From assembly GCA_018668195.1 (NCBI GenBank), contig JABITU010000244.1, positions 1 to 12,287 on the forward strand: DNA of 12,287 nt, given 5' to 3'. The translations under genes and the position numbers were made by a program. This document shows positions 6,318 to 12,287 of the stretch, piece after piece; position 1 is the stretch's first letter; each line of letters begins with the position of its first letter. The stretch comes from Tateyamaria sp. GTDB lineage: Bacteria; Pseudomonadota; Alphaproteobacteria; Rhodobacterales; Rhodobacteraceae. A model generated the notes under the pieces. That model was given only the letters and a program-made list of their open reading frames with translations. It made no database searches and had not been told where the DNA came from.

Positions 6318-7625
6318 ATGATCTCTCGCTATTCTCGCCCCGACATGGTCGCCATATGGGAGCCCGCTGCGAAATTCCGCATCTGGTTCGAAATAGAGGC
6401 GCACGCCTGTGACGCCATGGCGGATCTTGGTGTAATCCCCCGTGCGAATGCGGATGCGGTCTGGAAGGCCAAGGATGTCGAGTTTGACGTAGCACGCATC
6501 GACGAGATCGAGGCAGTTACAAAACATGACGTGATCGCCTTTCTGACCCATCTTGCCGAACATGTGGGCAGTGACGAAGCCCGTTTCGTGCATCAGGGCA
6601 TGACCAGTTCGGACGTTCTAGATACTTGTTTCAACGTGCAACTGACCCGAGCCGCCGACATCCTGATTGCCGATCTGCAGGCACTGCTGGGTGCCCTCAA
6701 ACGGCGTGCTATTGAACACAAAAACACCCTTCGCATCGGTCGTAGCCATGGCATTCACGCTGAACCTACCACTATGGGTCTGACATTTGCGCGCTTCTAC
6801 GCCGAGATGGACCGCAACCTTTCCCGCATGCGCGACGCCCGCGCAGAAATCGCCACTGGCGCCATTTCAGGCGCCGTAGGCACGTTTGCCAACATTGACC
6901 CCGCTGTCGAGGAACATGTCTGCGACAAACTGGGACTGGTCCCTGAACCCATCAGCACGCAGGTCATTCCCCGCGACCGTCATGCGGCGTTTTTTGCGAC
7001 TTTGGGCGTTGTGGCCTCTTCAATCGAGAACATCTCTATTGAAATCCGCCACATGCAACGCACTGAGGTTCTGGAAGGGGCAGAGTTCTTTTCCATGGGT
7101 CAAAAGGGTTCGTCGGCGATGCCGCATAAAAAGAACCCGGTACTCACCGAAAACCTCACAGGTCTTGCCCGTATGGTACGCGCGGCTGTCATCCCCGCCA
7201 TGGAAAATGTGGCGCTGTGGCACGAACGTGACATCAGCCATTCTTCGGTCGAGCGTATGATTGGACCAGACGCAACTATCACGCTGGATTTTGCATTGGC
7301 GAGGCTCACAAGCGTTATAGACAAGATGCTGATATTTCCAGAAAATATGCAGGAAAATATGAACAAATTCCCCGGCCTTGTGATGAGCCAGCGGGTGTTG
7401 CTGGCACTCACCCAAGCCGGTGTGAGTCGCGAAGATGCCTACTCTTATGTGCAGCGCAACGCGCTGAAAGTTTGGGAACACCGCACCGACTTCAAGCAAG
7501 AACTGCTTGCTGATGCAGATGTGACGGCGGCTCTAAGCCCAGAGGAAATCGAGGAAAAGTTCGATCTTGGTTACCACACCAAACATGTTGATACCATCTT
7601 TGCCCGAGTTTTTGCCGAGGATTGA
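6318..7625 (+). CDS. purB: Adenylosuccinate lyase
   Basis: Cytoplasmic enzyme of 435 residues in the fumarase/aspartase superfamily. It acts twice in purine synthesis, converting SAICAR to AICAR and adenylosuccinate to AMP, each time releasing fumarate. The ATG at 6318 is preceded by AAAAAGG; the TTG at 6294 in the same frame is not needed. The N-terminus 'MISRYSRPDMVAIW' is the usual start of this PurB type. Active-site regions are intact: 'QGMTSSDVLDT' with TSSD at 96-99, 'GRSHGIHAEP' with His144 and His147, and the superfamily signature 'GSSAMPHKKN' at 264-273, whose serines lie on the mobile catalytic loop. Length matches alphaproteobacterial PurB. It stands alone on the + strand with divergent and convergent neighbours, so it is probably monocistronic. 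Confidence 0.97.
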   Translation: MISRYSRPDMVAIWEPAAKFRIWFEIEAHACDAMADLGVIPRANADAVWKAKDVEFDVARIDEIEAVTKHDVIAFLTHLAEHVGSDEARFVHQGMTSSDVLDTCFNVQLTRAADILIADLQALLGALKRRAIEHKNTLRIGRSHGIHAEPTTMGLTFARFYAEMDRNLSRMRDARAEIATGAISGAVGTFANIDPAVEEHVCDKLGLVPEPISTQVIPRDRHAAFFATLGVVASSIENISIEIRHMQRTEVLEGAEFFSMGQKGSSAMPHKKNPVLTENLTGLARMVRAAVIPAMENVALWHERDISHSSVERMIGPDATITLDFALARLTSVIDKMLIFPENMQENMNKFPGLVMSQRVLLALTQAGVSREDAYSYVQRNALKVWEHRTDFKQELLADADVTAALSPEEIEEKFDLGYHTKHVDTIFARVFAED

Positions 7626-7637
7626 CAACACGGCTTA

Positions 7638-7671
7638 ATCGTCAGCGAGCTATCGCGTCTCTGACGATAGC
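7638..7671. terminator. Overlapping hairpins between convergent purB and the C26 gene
   Basis: ATCGTCAG (7638-7645) can pair with CTGACGAT (7661-7668), and alternatively GCTATCG (7649-7655) with CGATAGC (7665-7671); the two stems are mutually exclusive. They start 13 nt after the purB stop. No T-run follows on either strand, so action as an intrinsic terminator is uncertain; a role as an mRNA 3'-end stabiliser is equally possible. A smaller CTGGC/GCCAG stem lies at 7677-7688. Confidence 0.4.
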
Positions 7672-7765
7672 AAAGGCTGGCCCGCCAGAGACATCCGGCT
7701 GTGCCGCATTCCCAAAAGAAAACCGCGCGAAAAACTAAGGGAAATGCACTAGGGCGAATTGCGTG

Positions 7766-8545
7766 TCAGACGCTGCGCAGCTTTGAGCGACAATCGTCAC
7801 CTTTCGCCCAAGACCGGCAGGCCGCACCAAACGCTTCAAACAACGGGCGCGATACCGGATCCGCTTTAGCGTTCCATTCCGGGTGCCACTGCACCGACAA
7901 AGTAAAGCCCGGCGCGCCGTCGATATAGATCGCTTCGGGTGTACCATCAGGCGCATGACCGTCAACCACAACACTTGAACCAGCCACTTTGATCCCCTGC
8001 CCGTGCAAGGTGTTTGTCTGAACCGATCTTTGCCCCATCAGCTTGTGAAACACACCATCCTTGGTAAAAGTCACGTCATGGCGCAGGGCGAATTTTTCTT
8101 CCAAAGAGCCATCGGGGGGCATTCGGTGATTATCCCGGCCCGGCAGGTCCCGTATCTCCGGGTAGAGTGATCCGCCCATTGCCACGTTGACCTCCTGAAA
8201 TCCTCGACAGATACCCAGAAACGGCTGCCCCCGGTCAACCAATGCCCGTATCAACGGCAAAGTAATCCGGTCACGGTTGCTATCAAATTCACCATGGGCT
8301 TCAGTTGGCTCTTCTCCATATTCTGCAGGGTGCACATTGGCGCGCCCCCCGGTAAAGACAAAGCCCGAAAATTGCTCAAGCAGATCGGACACCCGCACAT
8401 GATCCGGTTCGGCAGGTACCAACACAGGCAAGCCTTGTGATACCTGACCCACAGCAGATATGTTGATGATCCCCGCGGCCTGAACCTCGTAGGTGTCGTT
8501 TATCATGTGGTGATTGGAGATAATTCCAATTAACGGGCGGGGCAT
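7766..8545 (-). CDS. Class I glutamine amidotransferase-like hydrolase, peptidase C26 (gamma-glutamyl-GABA hydrolase type)
   Basis: Cytoplasmic hydrolase of 259 residues. The start is the ATG ending at 8545 because GAGGTG lies six bases upstream; a GTG three codons earlier overlaps that ribosome site. The N-terminus 'RPLIGIISNH' and 'FSGFVFTGGRANVHPAEYGE' (about 59-78) are typical of this family. The nucleophile is Cys113 in 'GICRGFQEVNVAMGGSLYPEI'-like context, and the triad is completed by His221 and Glu223 in 'VQWHPE'. The segment 'NTLHGQGI' at 178-185 matches the family's conserved His region. Members cleave gamma-glutamyl bonds, for example gamma-glutamyl-GABA in putrescine breakdown (PuuD). 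No putrescine genes are near, so the true substrate is open. It lies 112 nt after the GlcG-like gene on the same strand and may have its own promoter. Confidence 0.9.
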   Translation of the reverse strand: MPRPLIGIISNHHMINDTYEVQAAGIINISAVGQVSQGLPVLVPAEPDHVRVSDLLEQFSGFVFTGGRANVHPAEYGEEPTEAHGEFDSNRDRITLPLIRALVDRGQPFLGICRGFQEVNVAMGGSLYPEIRDLPGRDNHRMPPDGSLEEKFALRHDVTFTKDGVFHKLMGQRSVQTNTLHGQGIKVAGSSVVVDGHAPDGTPEAIYIDGAPGFTLSVQWHPEWNAKADPVSRPLFEAFGAACRSWAKGDDCRSKLRSV

Positions 8546-8576
8546 GAAAGGCACCTCAGTGATTGCGTGTGGTGAC

Positions 8577-8605
8577 TGTATAGCCGATCATAACGATCCC
8601 TGAAC
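8577..8605 (-). promoter_or_regulatory. Candidate promoter for the C26 hydrolase gene
   Basis: On the - strand GTTCAG (8600-8605), a 17-nt spacer and TATACA (8577-8582) form a plausible sigma70-type promoter. It would start transcription near 8570, about 25 nt before the ATG. The direct repeats at 8605-8628 lie immediately upstream of the -35 box, the usual position for an activator. Confidence 0.4.
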
Positions 8606-8628
8606 AGGTCACCTTACGCGCAGGTCAC
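8605..8628. repeat. Two direct GTGACCTG boxes upstream of the C26 gene
   Basis: CAGGTCAC occurs at 8605-8612 and 8621-8628 (GTGACCTG on the - strand), start to start 16 bp. A related inverted GTGACTGTA is at 8572-8580. The arrangement looks like tandem sites for a transcription factor next to the candidate promoter. The regulator is unknown. Confidence 0.4.
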
Positions 8629-8657
8629 TGTGCACCAAATCACAGTCGCAAATGCGC

Positions 8658-9083
8658 CTAAACCTCAGACGCAAGACCCGCCGCAGTGATGCCCGCAACC
8701 GCTGCCACAACGTCATTGTCAGATGTGTCGCCAGTAACGCCCACCGCCCCAATAATGTCGCCACTGTCATCACGCACAAGCACGCCGCCGGGCACCGGAA
8801 CGACCTGGCCACCATAGACACCGTTTATCGCGGCCATGAAATAGGCCTGCTGCTCTGCGCGCGCCATTTGCGCCGTTCCCGCAAGACCCAACATCACAGA
8901 GCCATAAGCCTTGCCCTGCGCAATACCGAACCGTCCCGGTGCAGCGCCATCTTCGCGTTCGAACGCTTTGCAGTGGCCGCCGGCATCCAGCACAACAACC
9001 GACAAAGGCTTAAAGCCCATCTCTCGGCCCTTGGCGAACGATTGTGAAATAATCGTCTGTGCCTGTTGCAATGTAATCGCCAT
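8658..9083 (-). CDS. GlcG/HbpS family protein (heme-binding-protein-like)
   Basis: Protein of 141 residues, start ATG ending at 9083 with AAGGAG seven bases upstream. The family pattern is clear: an N-terminal helix 'LQQAQTIISQSFAKGREMG', strand 'LSVVVLDAGGHCKAFEREDGAAPGR'-like region (about 27-50), 'GIAQGKAYGSV', a central 'QAYFMAAINGVYGGQ', then 'VPVPGGVLVRDD', 'IIGAVGVTGDTSDNDVVAA'. The family includes GlcG of the E. coli glycolate operon and Streptomyces HbpS, an extracellular heme-binding sensor; no signal peptide is visible here, so it is probably cytoplasmic. It lies 100 nt downstream of glcB on the same strand, echoing the glc operon where glcG and glcB are neighbours. Its biochemical role is not established. 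Confidence 0.88.
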   Translation of the reverse strand: MAITLQQAQTIISQSFAKGREMGFKPLSVVVLDAGGHCKAFEREDGAAPGRFGIAQGKAYGSVMLGLAGTAQMARAEQQAYFMAAINGVYGGQVVPVPGGVLVRDDSGDIIGAVGVTGDTSDNDVVAAVAGITAAGLASEV

Positions 9084-9147
9084 TGTATCTTCTCCTTAGT
9101 TATCGGCCAGTTGAGCATTCTTTCGGCCAAAAATATCCTTGAGAGCG

Positions 9148-9165
9148 CGAGGGGCTAGCCCCTCG
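9148..9165 (-). terminator. Perfect 18-bp palindrome between glcB and the GlcG-like gene
   Basis: CGAGGGGCTAGCCCCTCG is a perfect palindrome (7-bp stem, CTAG loop) 18 nt after the glcB stop. On the - strand CGCTCTCAAGGATATTTTTGGCC follows, so a T5 run exists but about 14 nt beyond the stem. It may terminate or attenuate between glcB and the downstream gene, leaving less GlcG-like transcript. Confidence 0.6.
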
Positions 9166-9183
9166 TCCCCCAACAAAACTGAT

Positions 9184-11364
9184 TTAGCTTACGTTCAACT
9201 GGAGTTCTGCAGCTAAAGCCTTAAATTCCAGCCGCCGCGCATGCAACACAGGCTCTGTATATCCAGAGGGCTGGTTGCGCCCTTCGAATACCAAGTCACA
9301 GGCCGCCTGAAAGGCAATGCCGTCAAATCCTGGGGCCATCGGCGTGTAAGCCGGGTCGCCGGCGTTCTGACGGTCCACTACGGCCGCCATCTTTTTCAAC
9401 GCGGCCAACACGGTATCTGAGCTGACCACACCATGATGCAGCCAGTTTGCCAAAGCTTGTGCGCTGATCCGGCATGTTGCACGGTCTTCCATCAGACCAA
9501 CATCGTGGATATCTGGAACCTTGGAACAGCCCACACCCTGATCTATCCACCGTACCACGTACCCAAGGATGCCTTGAGCGTTATTTTCAATTTCATGGGC
9601 AATAACCTCTGGCGAAAAATTGCGACCCATGGCTGCTGGAATGGCCAGCAGATCATCCAGAGTGCCTCGCGCGCCACCCGCCATTATTTTAGCCTGACGT
9701 GCCAGAACATCGACTTTGTGGTAGTGTGTCGCATGCAAAGTGGCCGCTGTCGGCGATGGCACCCAGGCGCAATTAGCGCCCGCGTTGGGATGTCCAATTT
9801 TGGTTTCAAGCATCTGCGCCATCAGGTCCGGCATCGCCCACATGCCTTTACCGATCTGCGCCCGGCCCTGCAGGCCACAGGCCAAACCGATATCGACATT
9901 ACGATCCTCATAGGACGCAATCCAGGCGCCATCTTTCATCTCGCCTTTGGGCACCATGGGCCCCGCCTCCATCGAGGTGTGAATCTCGTCACCTGTGCGG
10001 TCCAAGAAGCCAGTATTGATAAAGGCCACGCGCGATTTCGCAGCCCGGATACATTCCTTGAGGTTCGCGCTGGTGCGCCGCTCTTCGTCCATTATGCCGA
10101 GTTTAACCGTGTAGGCAGGCAGGCCCAGAACCGCTTCGACGCGCGAAAAGATCTCGTCCGCAAAGGCCACTTCCGTCGGCCCGTGCATCTTGGGTTTGAC
10201 CACATACACCGAACCCGCAACCGAGTTGCGCATCCCTCCGGTCTTGCTCAGGTCATGCATCGCGATCAGTGTGGTCATCATCGCATCCATCAGACCCTCG
10301 CCGATCTCTCGACCATCACGGTCCATTATGGCGGGGTTCGTCATCAGATGGCCTACATTGCGCACAAGCATTAGGCTGCGGCGTTTGACGACAAAATCTG
10401 CGCCATCCGGGCCTGTATAATTGAAATCATTATTGAGTTTGCGGATGATTGTTTTGCCGCCCTTGTCGACCGCTTCTTCCAAATCGCCGCGCATCAAACC
10501 CAACCAGTTGGAATAAGCCAAGACTTTGTCCTGTGCATCGACGGCAGCGACGCTGTCTTCGCAATCCATGATCGCCGACATCGCCGATTCCAGATTTATC
10601 GACGCTATGCCCGCTGGGTCAGTCGCACCGATTGAGTGGTCTGGATCCACCAAAATTTCAACACCCAATCCATTGTTTTTGAATAGAAAATGTGCGCCTA
10701 GATCAGATGTGGTGTGGCCCGCATATTGCGCCGGATCAGACAATGCAACCGGCGCACCAGCAATGGTCACCACCAAAGAATTGCTGACGACGGCAACCCC
10801 GTCCACATCCGCCCATTTACCACCTGCCAGCGGCACCGCATCATCCAGAAACCCTTTTGCCCAAGCCACAACACGCGCACCCCGCGCCAAGTCATAGCCC
10901 TTGCCGTCGGGCAAATCACCCAACGCATCCGTGCCATAAAGCGCATCATACAGACTGCCCCAGCGGGCATTGGCCGCATTCAGTGCAAAGCGCGCATTGG
11001 TGATCGGCACCACCAATTGTGGCCCGGGTATGTTGGCAATCTCGGGGTCAACGTTGTTTGTATCAATTTCGAACGCTTCACCCTCAGGCACAAGGTATTC
11101 TATGTCACGCAGAAATTGTTGGTACGCGTTGGCATCAAAATGATCTGCGCGGTTTGCCACATGCCACGCATCAATCTTGGCCTGCAGATTGGCTCGCGTA
11201 TCGAGCAGCGCACGGTTTTTTGGCCCTAAATCATGCACCAGTGCCGACAGGCCGGTCCAGAAATCTGCGCTTGCCACACCGGTGCCAGGCAATGCCTGCG
11301 TTTCGACAAAATTGGCCAGCGTATCCGCCACCTGCAGTTCAGCTCGTTCAACGTAGTTTGTCAT
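9184..11364 (-). CDS. glcB: Malate synthase G
   Basis: Cytoplasmic enzyme of 726 residues (E. coli GlcB is 723) that condenses glyoxylate with acetyl-CoA to give malate and CoA, in the glyoxylate bypass and in growth on C2 compounds. The ATG ending at 11364 is preceded by GCAAGAG. By motif comparison with GlcB enzymes, the catalytic Arg is R335 in '[14 protein letters not shown]', the Mg2+ ligands are E427 in '[10 protein letters not shown]' and D455 in '[13 protein letters not shown]', and the catalytic base is D627 in '[10 protein letters not shown]'. The segment '[17 protein letters not shown]' (390-406) is also characteristic, as is '[11 protein letters not shown]' with Cys613, the position oxidised in E. 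coli GlcB. All expected residues are present. No isocitrate lyase gene is next to it; the GlcG-like gene follows downstream. Confidence 0.97.
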   Translation of the reverse strand: MTNYVERAELQVADTLANFVETQALPGTGVASADFWTGLSALVHDLGPKNRALLDTRANLQAKIDAWHVANRADHFDANAYQQFLRDIEYLVPEGEAFEIDTNNVDPEIANIPGPQLVVPITNARFALNAANARWGSLYDALYGTDALGDLPDGKGYDLARGARVVAWAKGFLDDAVPLAGGKWADVDGVAVVSNSLVVTIAGAPVALSDPAQYAGHTTSDLGAHFLFKNNGLGVEILVDPDHSIGATDPAGIASINLESAMSAIMDCEDSVAAVDAQDKVLAYSNWLGLMRGDLEEAVDKGGKTIIRKLNNDFNYTGPDGADFVVKRRSLMLVRNVGHLMTNPAIMDRDGREIGEGLMDAMMTTLIAMHDLSKTGGMRNSVAGSVYVVKPKMHGPTEVAFADEIFSRVEAVLGLPAYTVKLGIMDEERRTSANLKECIRAAKSRVAFINTGFLDRTGDEIHTSMEAGPMVPKGEMKDGAWIASYEDRNVDIGLACGLQGRAQIGKGMWAMPDLMAQMLETKIGHPNAGANCAWVPSPTAATLHATHYHKVDVLARQAKIMAGGARGTLDDLLAIPAAMGRNFSPEVIAHEIENNAQGILGYVVRWIDQGVGCSKVPDIHDVGLMEDRATCRISAQALANWLHHGVVSSDTVLAALKKMAAVVDRQNAGDPAYTPMAPGFDGIAFQAACDLVFEGRNQPSGYTEPVLHARRLEFKALAAELQLNVS

Positions 11365-11502
11365 AATACACTCTTGCCCCGGCTCTATTGTATGCGATGG
11401 CGTGCTTAAGGTGAATGTTTCCTATCGTAAACAGCATTGGTCCGAAAATATTACCAAAATCAGCAATTATTTTAAATGCCCGGCAGAAATTTGACGAACC
11501 AG

Positions 11503-11529
11503 CGCAAAATTGCAATTCTAGATTGCATT
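11503..11529. promoter_or_regulatory. Clustered TGCAAT boxes upstream of glcB
   Basis: On the - strand TGCAATCTAGAATTGCAATTTTGCGC contains two direct TGCAAT words 13 bp apart, which also form an inverted repeat TGCAAT/ATTGCA around CTAGA, plus a TTTTGCGC word. It lies about 140-165 nt before the glcB ATG and directly after the DUF2256 stop. Possible operator for the glyoxylate genes, or a weak stem closing the photolyase operon. No promoter hexamers could be fixed with confidence between here and glcB. Confidence 0.3.
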
Positions 11530-11535
11530 CATCGC

Positions 11536-11688
11536 TTAGTTTTTGGATTTTGCGTTGCGTCGGCACCGCTGTGAACAATACTTCACATCGTCCCATACCT
11601 TTTCCCACGCTTTGCGCCACGTGAACGGGCGCTGGCAGACCGGGCACATCTTAACCGGCAGATCAGACTTCTTGCGCATGCGGGCCAT
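11536..11688 (-). CDS. DUF2256 domain-containing small zinc-ribbon-like protein
   Basis: A 50-residue protein read directly from the - strand: ATG ending at 11688, TAA at 11536-11538. It shows the DUF2256 pattern: '[18 protein letters not shown]' followed by '[17 protein letters not shown]'. The cysteines C15, C18, C38 and C42 form a CxxC...CxxxC arrangement that could bind zinc, surrounded by many Lys/Arg residues, consistent with a nucleic-acid or acidic-partner surface; both are inferred. Its ATG shares one base with the TGA of the photolyase gene (TGATG), so the two are almost certainly co-transcribed and translated together. An internal ATG nine bases later would drop three residues. DUF2256 genes are, from memory, often next to photolyase/cryptochrome genes. 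Function is unknown. Confidence 0.9.
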   Translation of the reverse strand: MARMRKKSDLPVKMCPVCQRPFTWRKAWEKVWDDVKYCSQRCRRNAKSKN

Positions 11689-12287
11689 CAGAAATCAAAG
11701 CCCATCTGACGGGAATCTGCCGTGTCAGATACCCTTTTGCGTGGTTTAGCTGCGCGATCATTCACGAAATGGCGCTGCGGGTCCTTGCGGCTGGCATGTT
11801 TGGTAATGACCCGCGCGGCCTCTTGTCGGAACTCAGGGCCCTTGCGCACGGCCCAAACTTTTTGGCGCGCTTCTCGCGCGGCCTCGGCCACATCCACTAT
11901 TGGGTATGGATAGGCTTGACCAAGAATCGTGTCGGCCCCCGTCCAAGTCCATGGCTCCTGAAGATACGCATCAGGTACGGCCGCGAGTTCGGGAACCCAT
12001 GTGCGGGTGAAGGTGCCAGATGGGTCCTGATCCCGGCCCTGTTTGATCGGGTTGTAAATGCGCACAGTATTCATTCCCGTTGTCCCCGATTGCATTTGGA
12101 TCTGCGGCCAATGAATTCCCGGTTCGAAATCGGTGAATTGACGCGCCAGATGCAGGCCAGTCACCCTCCAATCCAACCACAAATGATATGAGGCCACAGC
12201 CGTCACCATGGAGCGCATCCGAAAGTTAAGCCACCCCGTCGCATTCAGGTATCGCATGCAGGCGTCGAGAAACGGCAGCCCCGTCTC
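11688..12287 (-). CDS. FAD-binding photolyase/cryptochrome family protein, C-terminal part
   Basis: The last 199 residues of a flavoprotein whose gene begins right of the window; the frame is open to the edge, so the ATG ending at 12257 is internal. The C-terminal FAD-binding domain is recognisable from '[18 protein letters not shown]' (window residues 2-19), 'DWR' at 39-41, 'RIYNPIKQG' at 76-84 and 'TRTWVPEL'. Family members repair UV photoproducts in DNA with blue light or act as light sensors. Compared with E. coli PhrB without gaps, Trp359 is kept (W40), but Asn378 is H59 and Trp382 is I63; 'MHNR' is replaced by 'LNFR'. It therefore belongs to a divergent subfamily, and repair activity should not be assumed. 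After residue about 140 comes a basic tail ending in QMGFDF. It is translationally coupled to the DUF2256 gene. Confidence 0.9.
   Translation of the reverse strand, partial: ETGLPFLDACMRYLNATGWLNFRMRSMVTAVASYHLWLDWRVTGLHLARQFTDFEPGIHWPQIQMQSGTTGMNTVRIYNPIKQGRDQDPSGTFTRTWVPELAAVPDAYLQEPWTWTGADTILGQAYPYPIVDVAEAAREARQKVWAVRKGPEFRQEAARVITKHASRKDPQRHFVNDRAAKPRKRVSDTADSRQMGFDF

Noticed and set aside
7701..7928. 75-codon + strand frame after purB
   Set aside because: It runs antisense into the C26 gene's 3' end, lacks a ribosome site and shows no family pattern.
9433..10374. 313-codon open frame on the + strand
   Set aside because: It lies wholly inside glcB on the opposite strand; its translation is rich in His/Arg/Cys with no family pattern, while glcB has all catalytic motifs.
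11348..11647. 99-codon - strand frame covering the DUF2256 gene and the glcB upstream region
   Set aside because: It is a different frame from the clear DUF2256 protein and has no recognisable pattern.
1..12287. Mobile element, prophage, CRISPR array, toxin-antitoxin or defence system
   Set aside because: No transposase, integrase, regularly spaced exact repeats, paired toxin-antitoxin ORFs or known defence domains were seen; most genes are ordinary metabolic or transport genes.

Overview
The window looks like a chromosomal segment of an alphaproteobacterium, most likely a marine Rhodobacterales (Roseobacter-type) bacterium. The basis is protein resemblance only: the PurB, BioY, DUF6314 and malate synthase G sequences read like Roseobacter homologues, GC is moderate, and the genes are compact with overlapping stops and starts. 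I cannot name a genus. No transposase, phage gene, CRISPR array, tRNA or rRNA was found.

Left part (1-4322, + strand): a five-gene ABC importer operon of the dipeptide/oligopeptide/nickel/opine type. It runs from the C-terminal end of the periplasmic binding protein, through a strong hairpin, to two permeases and two ATPases. The last three genes overlap by 1-4 nt. The substrate cannot be read from the sequence.

Middle part (4323-7765): a gene-free stretch with a degenerate repeat, then bioY (biotin transporter S-component, - strand, with a clear terminator, and without bioM or bioN next to it). Next come a DUF6314 gene (-) preceded by one, possibly two, very small ORFs, then purB (+, adenylosuccinate lyase). 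Between purB and the convergent C26 gene lies a structured intergenic region.

Right part (7766-12287, all - strand; transcription runs right to left): a photolyase/cryptochrome-family gene that continues beyond the window edge is coupled by a TGATG overlap to a 50-residue DUF2256 zinc-ribbon-like protein, which is too short for ordinary ORF listing. Then follow malate synthase G (glcB), a GlcG/HbpS-family protein, and a peptidase-C26 (gamma-glutamyl-GABA hydrolase type) amidohydrolase. glcB and the GlcG-like gene suggest a C2 (glycolate/glyoxylate) metabolism locus. The C26 gene may have its own promoter with direct-repeat operator-like boxes.

The most interesting item is the photolyase-DUF2256 pair. 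The photolyase has a non-canonical flavin pocket: by an ungapped comparison with remembered E. coli PhrB, the FAD-proximal Asn is His and the FAD-proximal Trp is Ile. It ends in a basic tail closing with a QMGFDF motif that resembles beta-sliding-clamp binding peptides. All identifications come from reading the sequence and from memory of family motifs; no database search was run.
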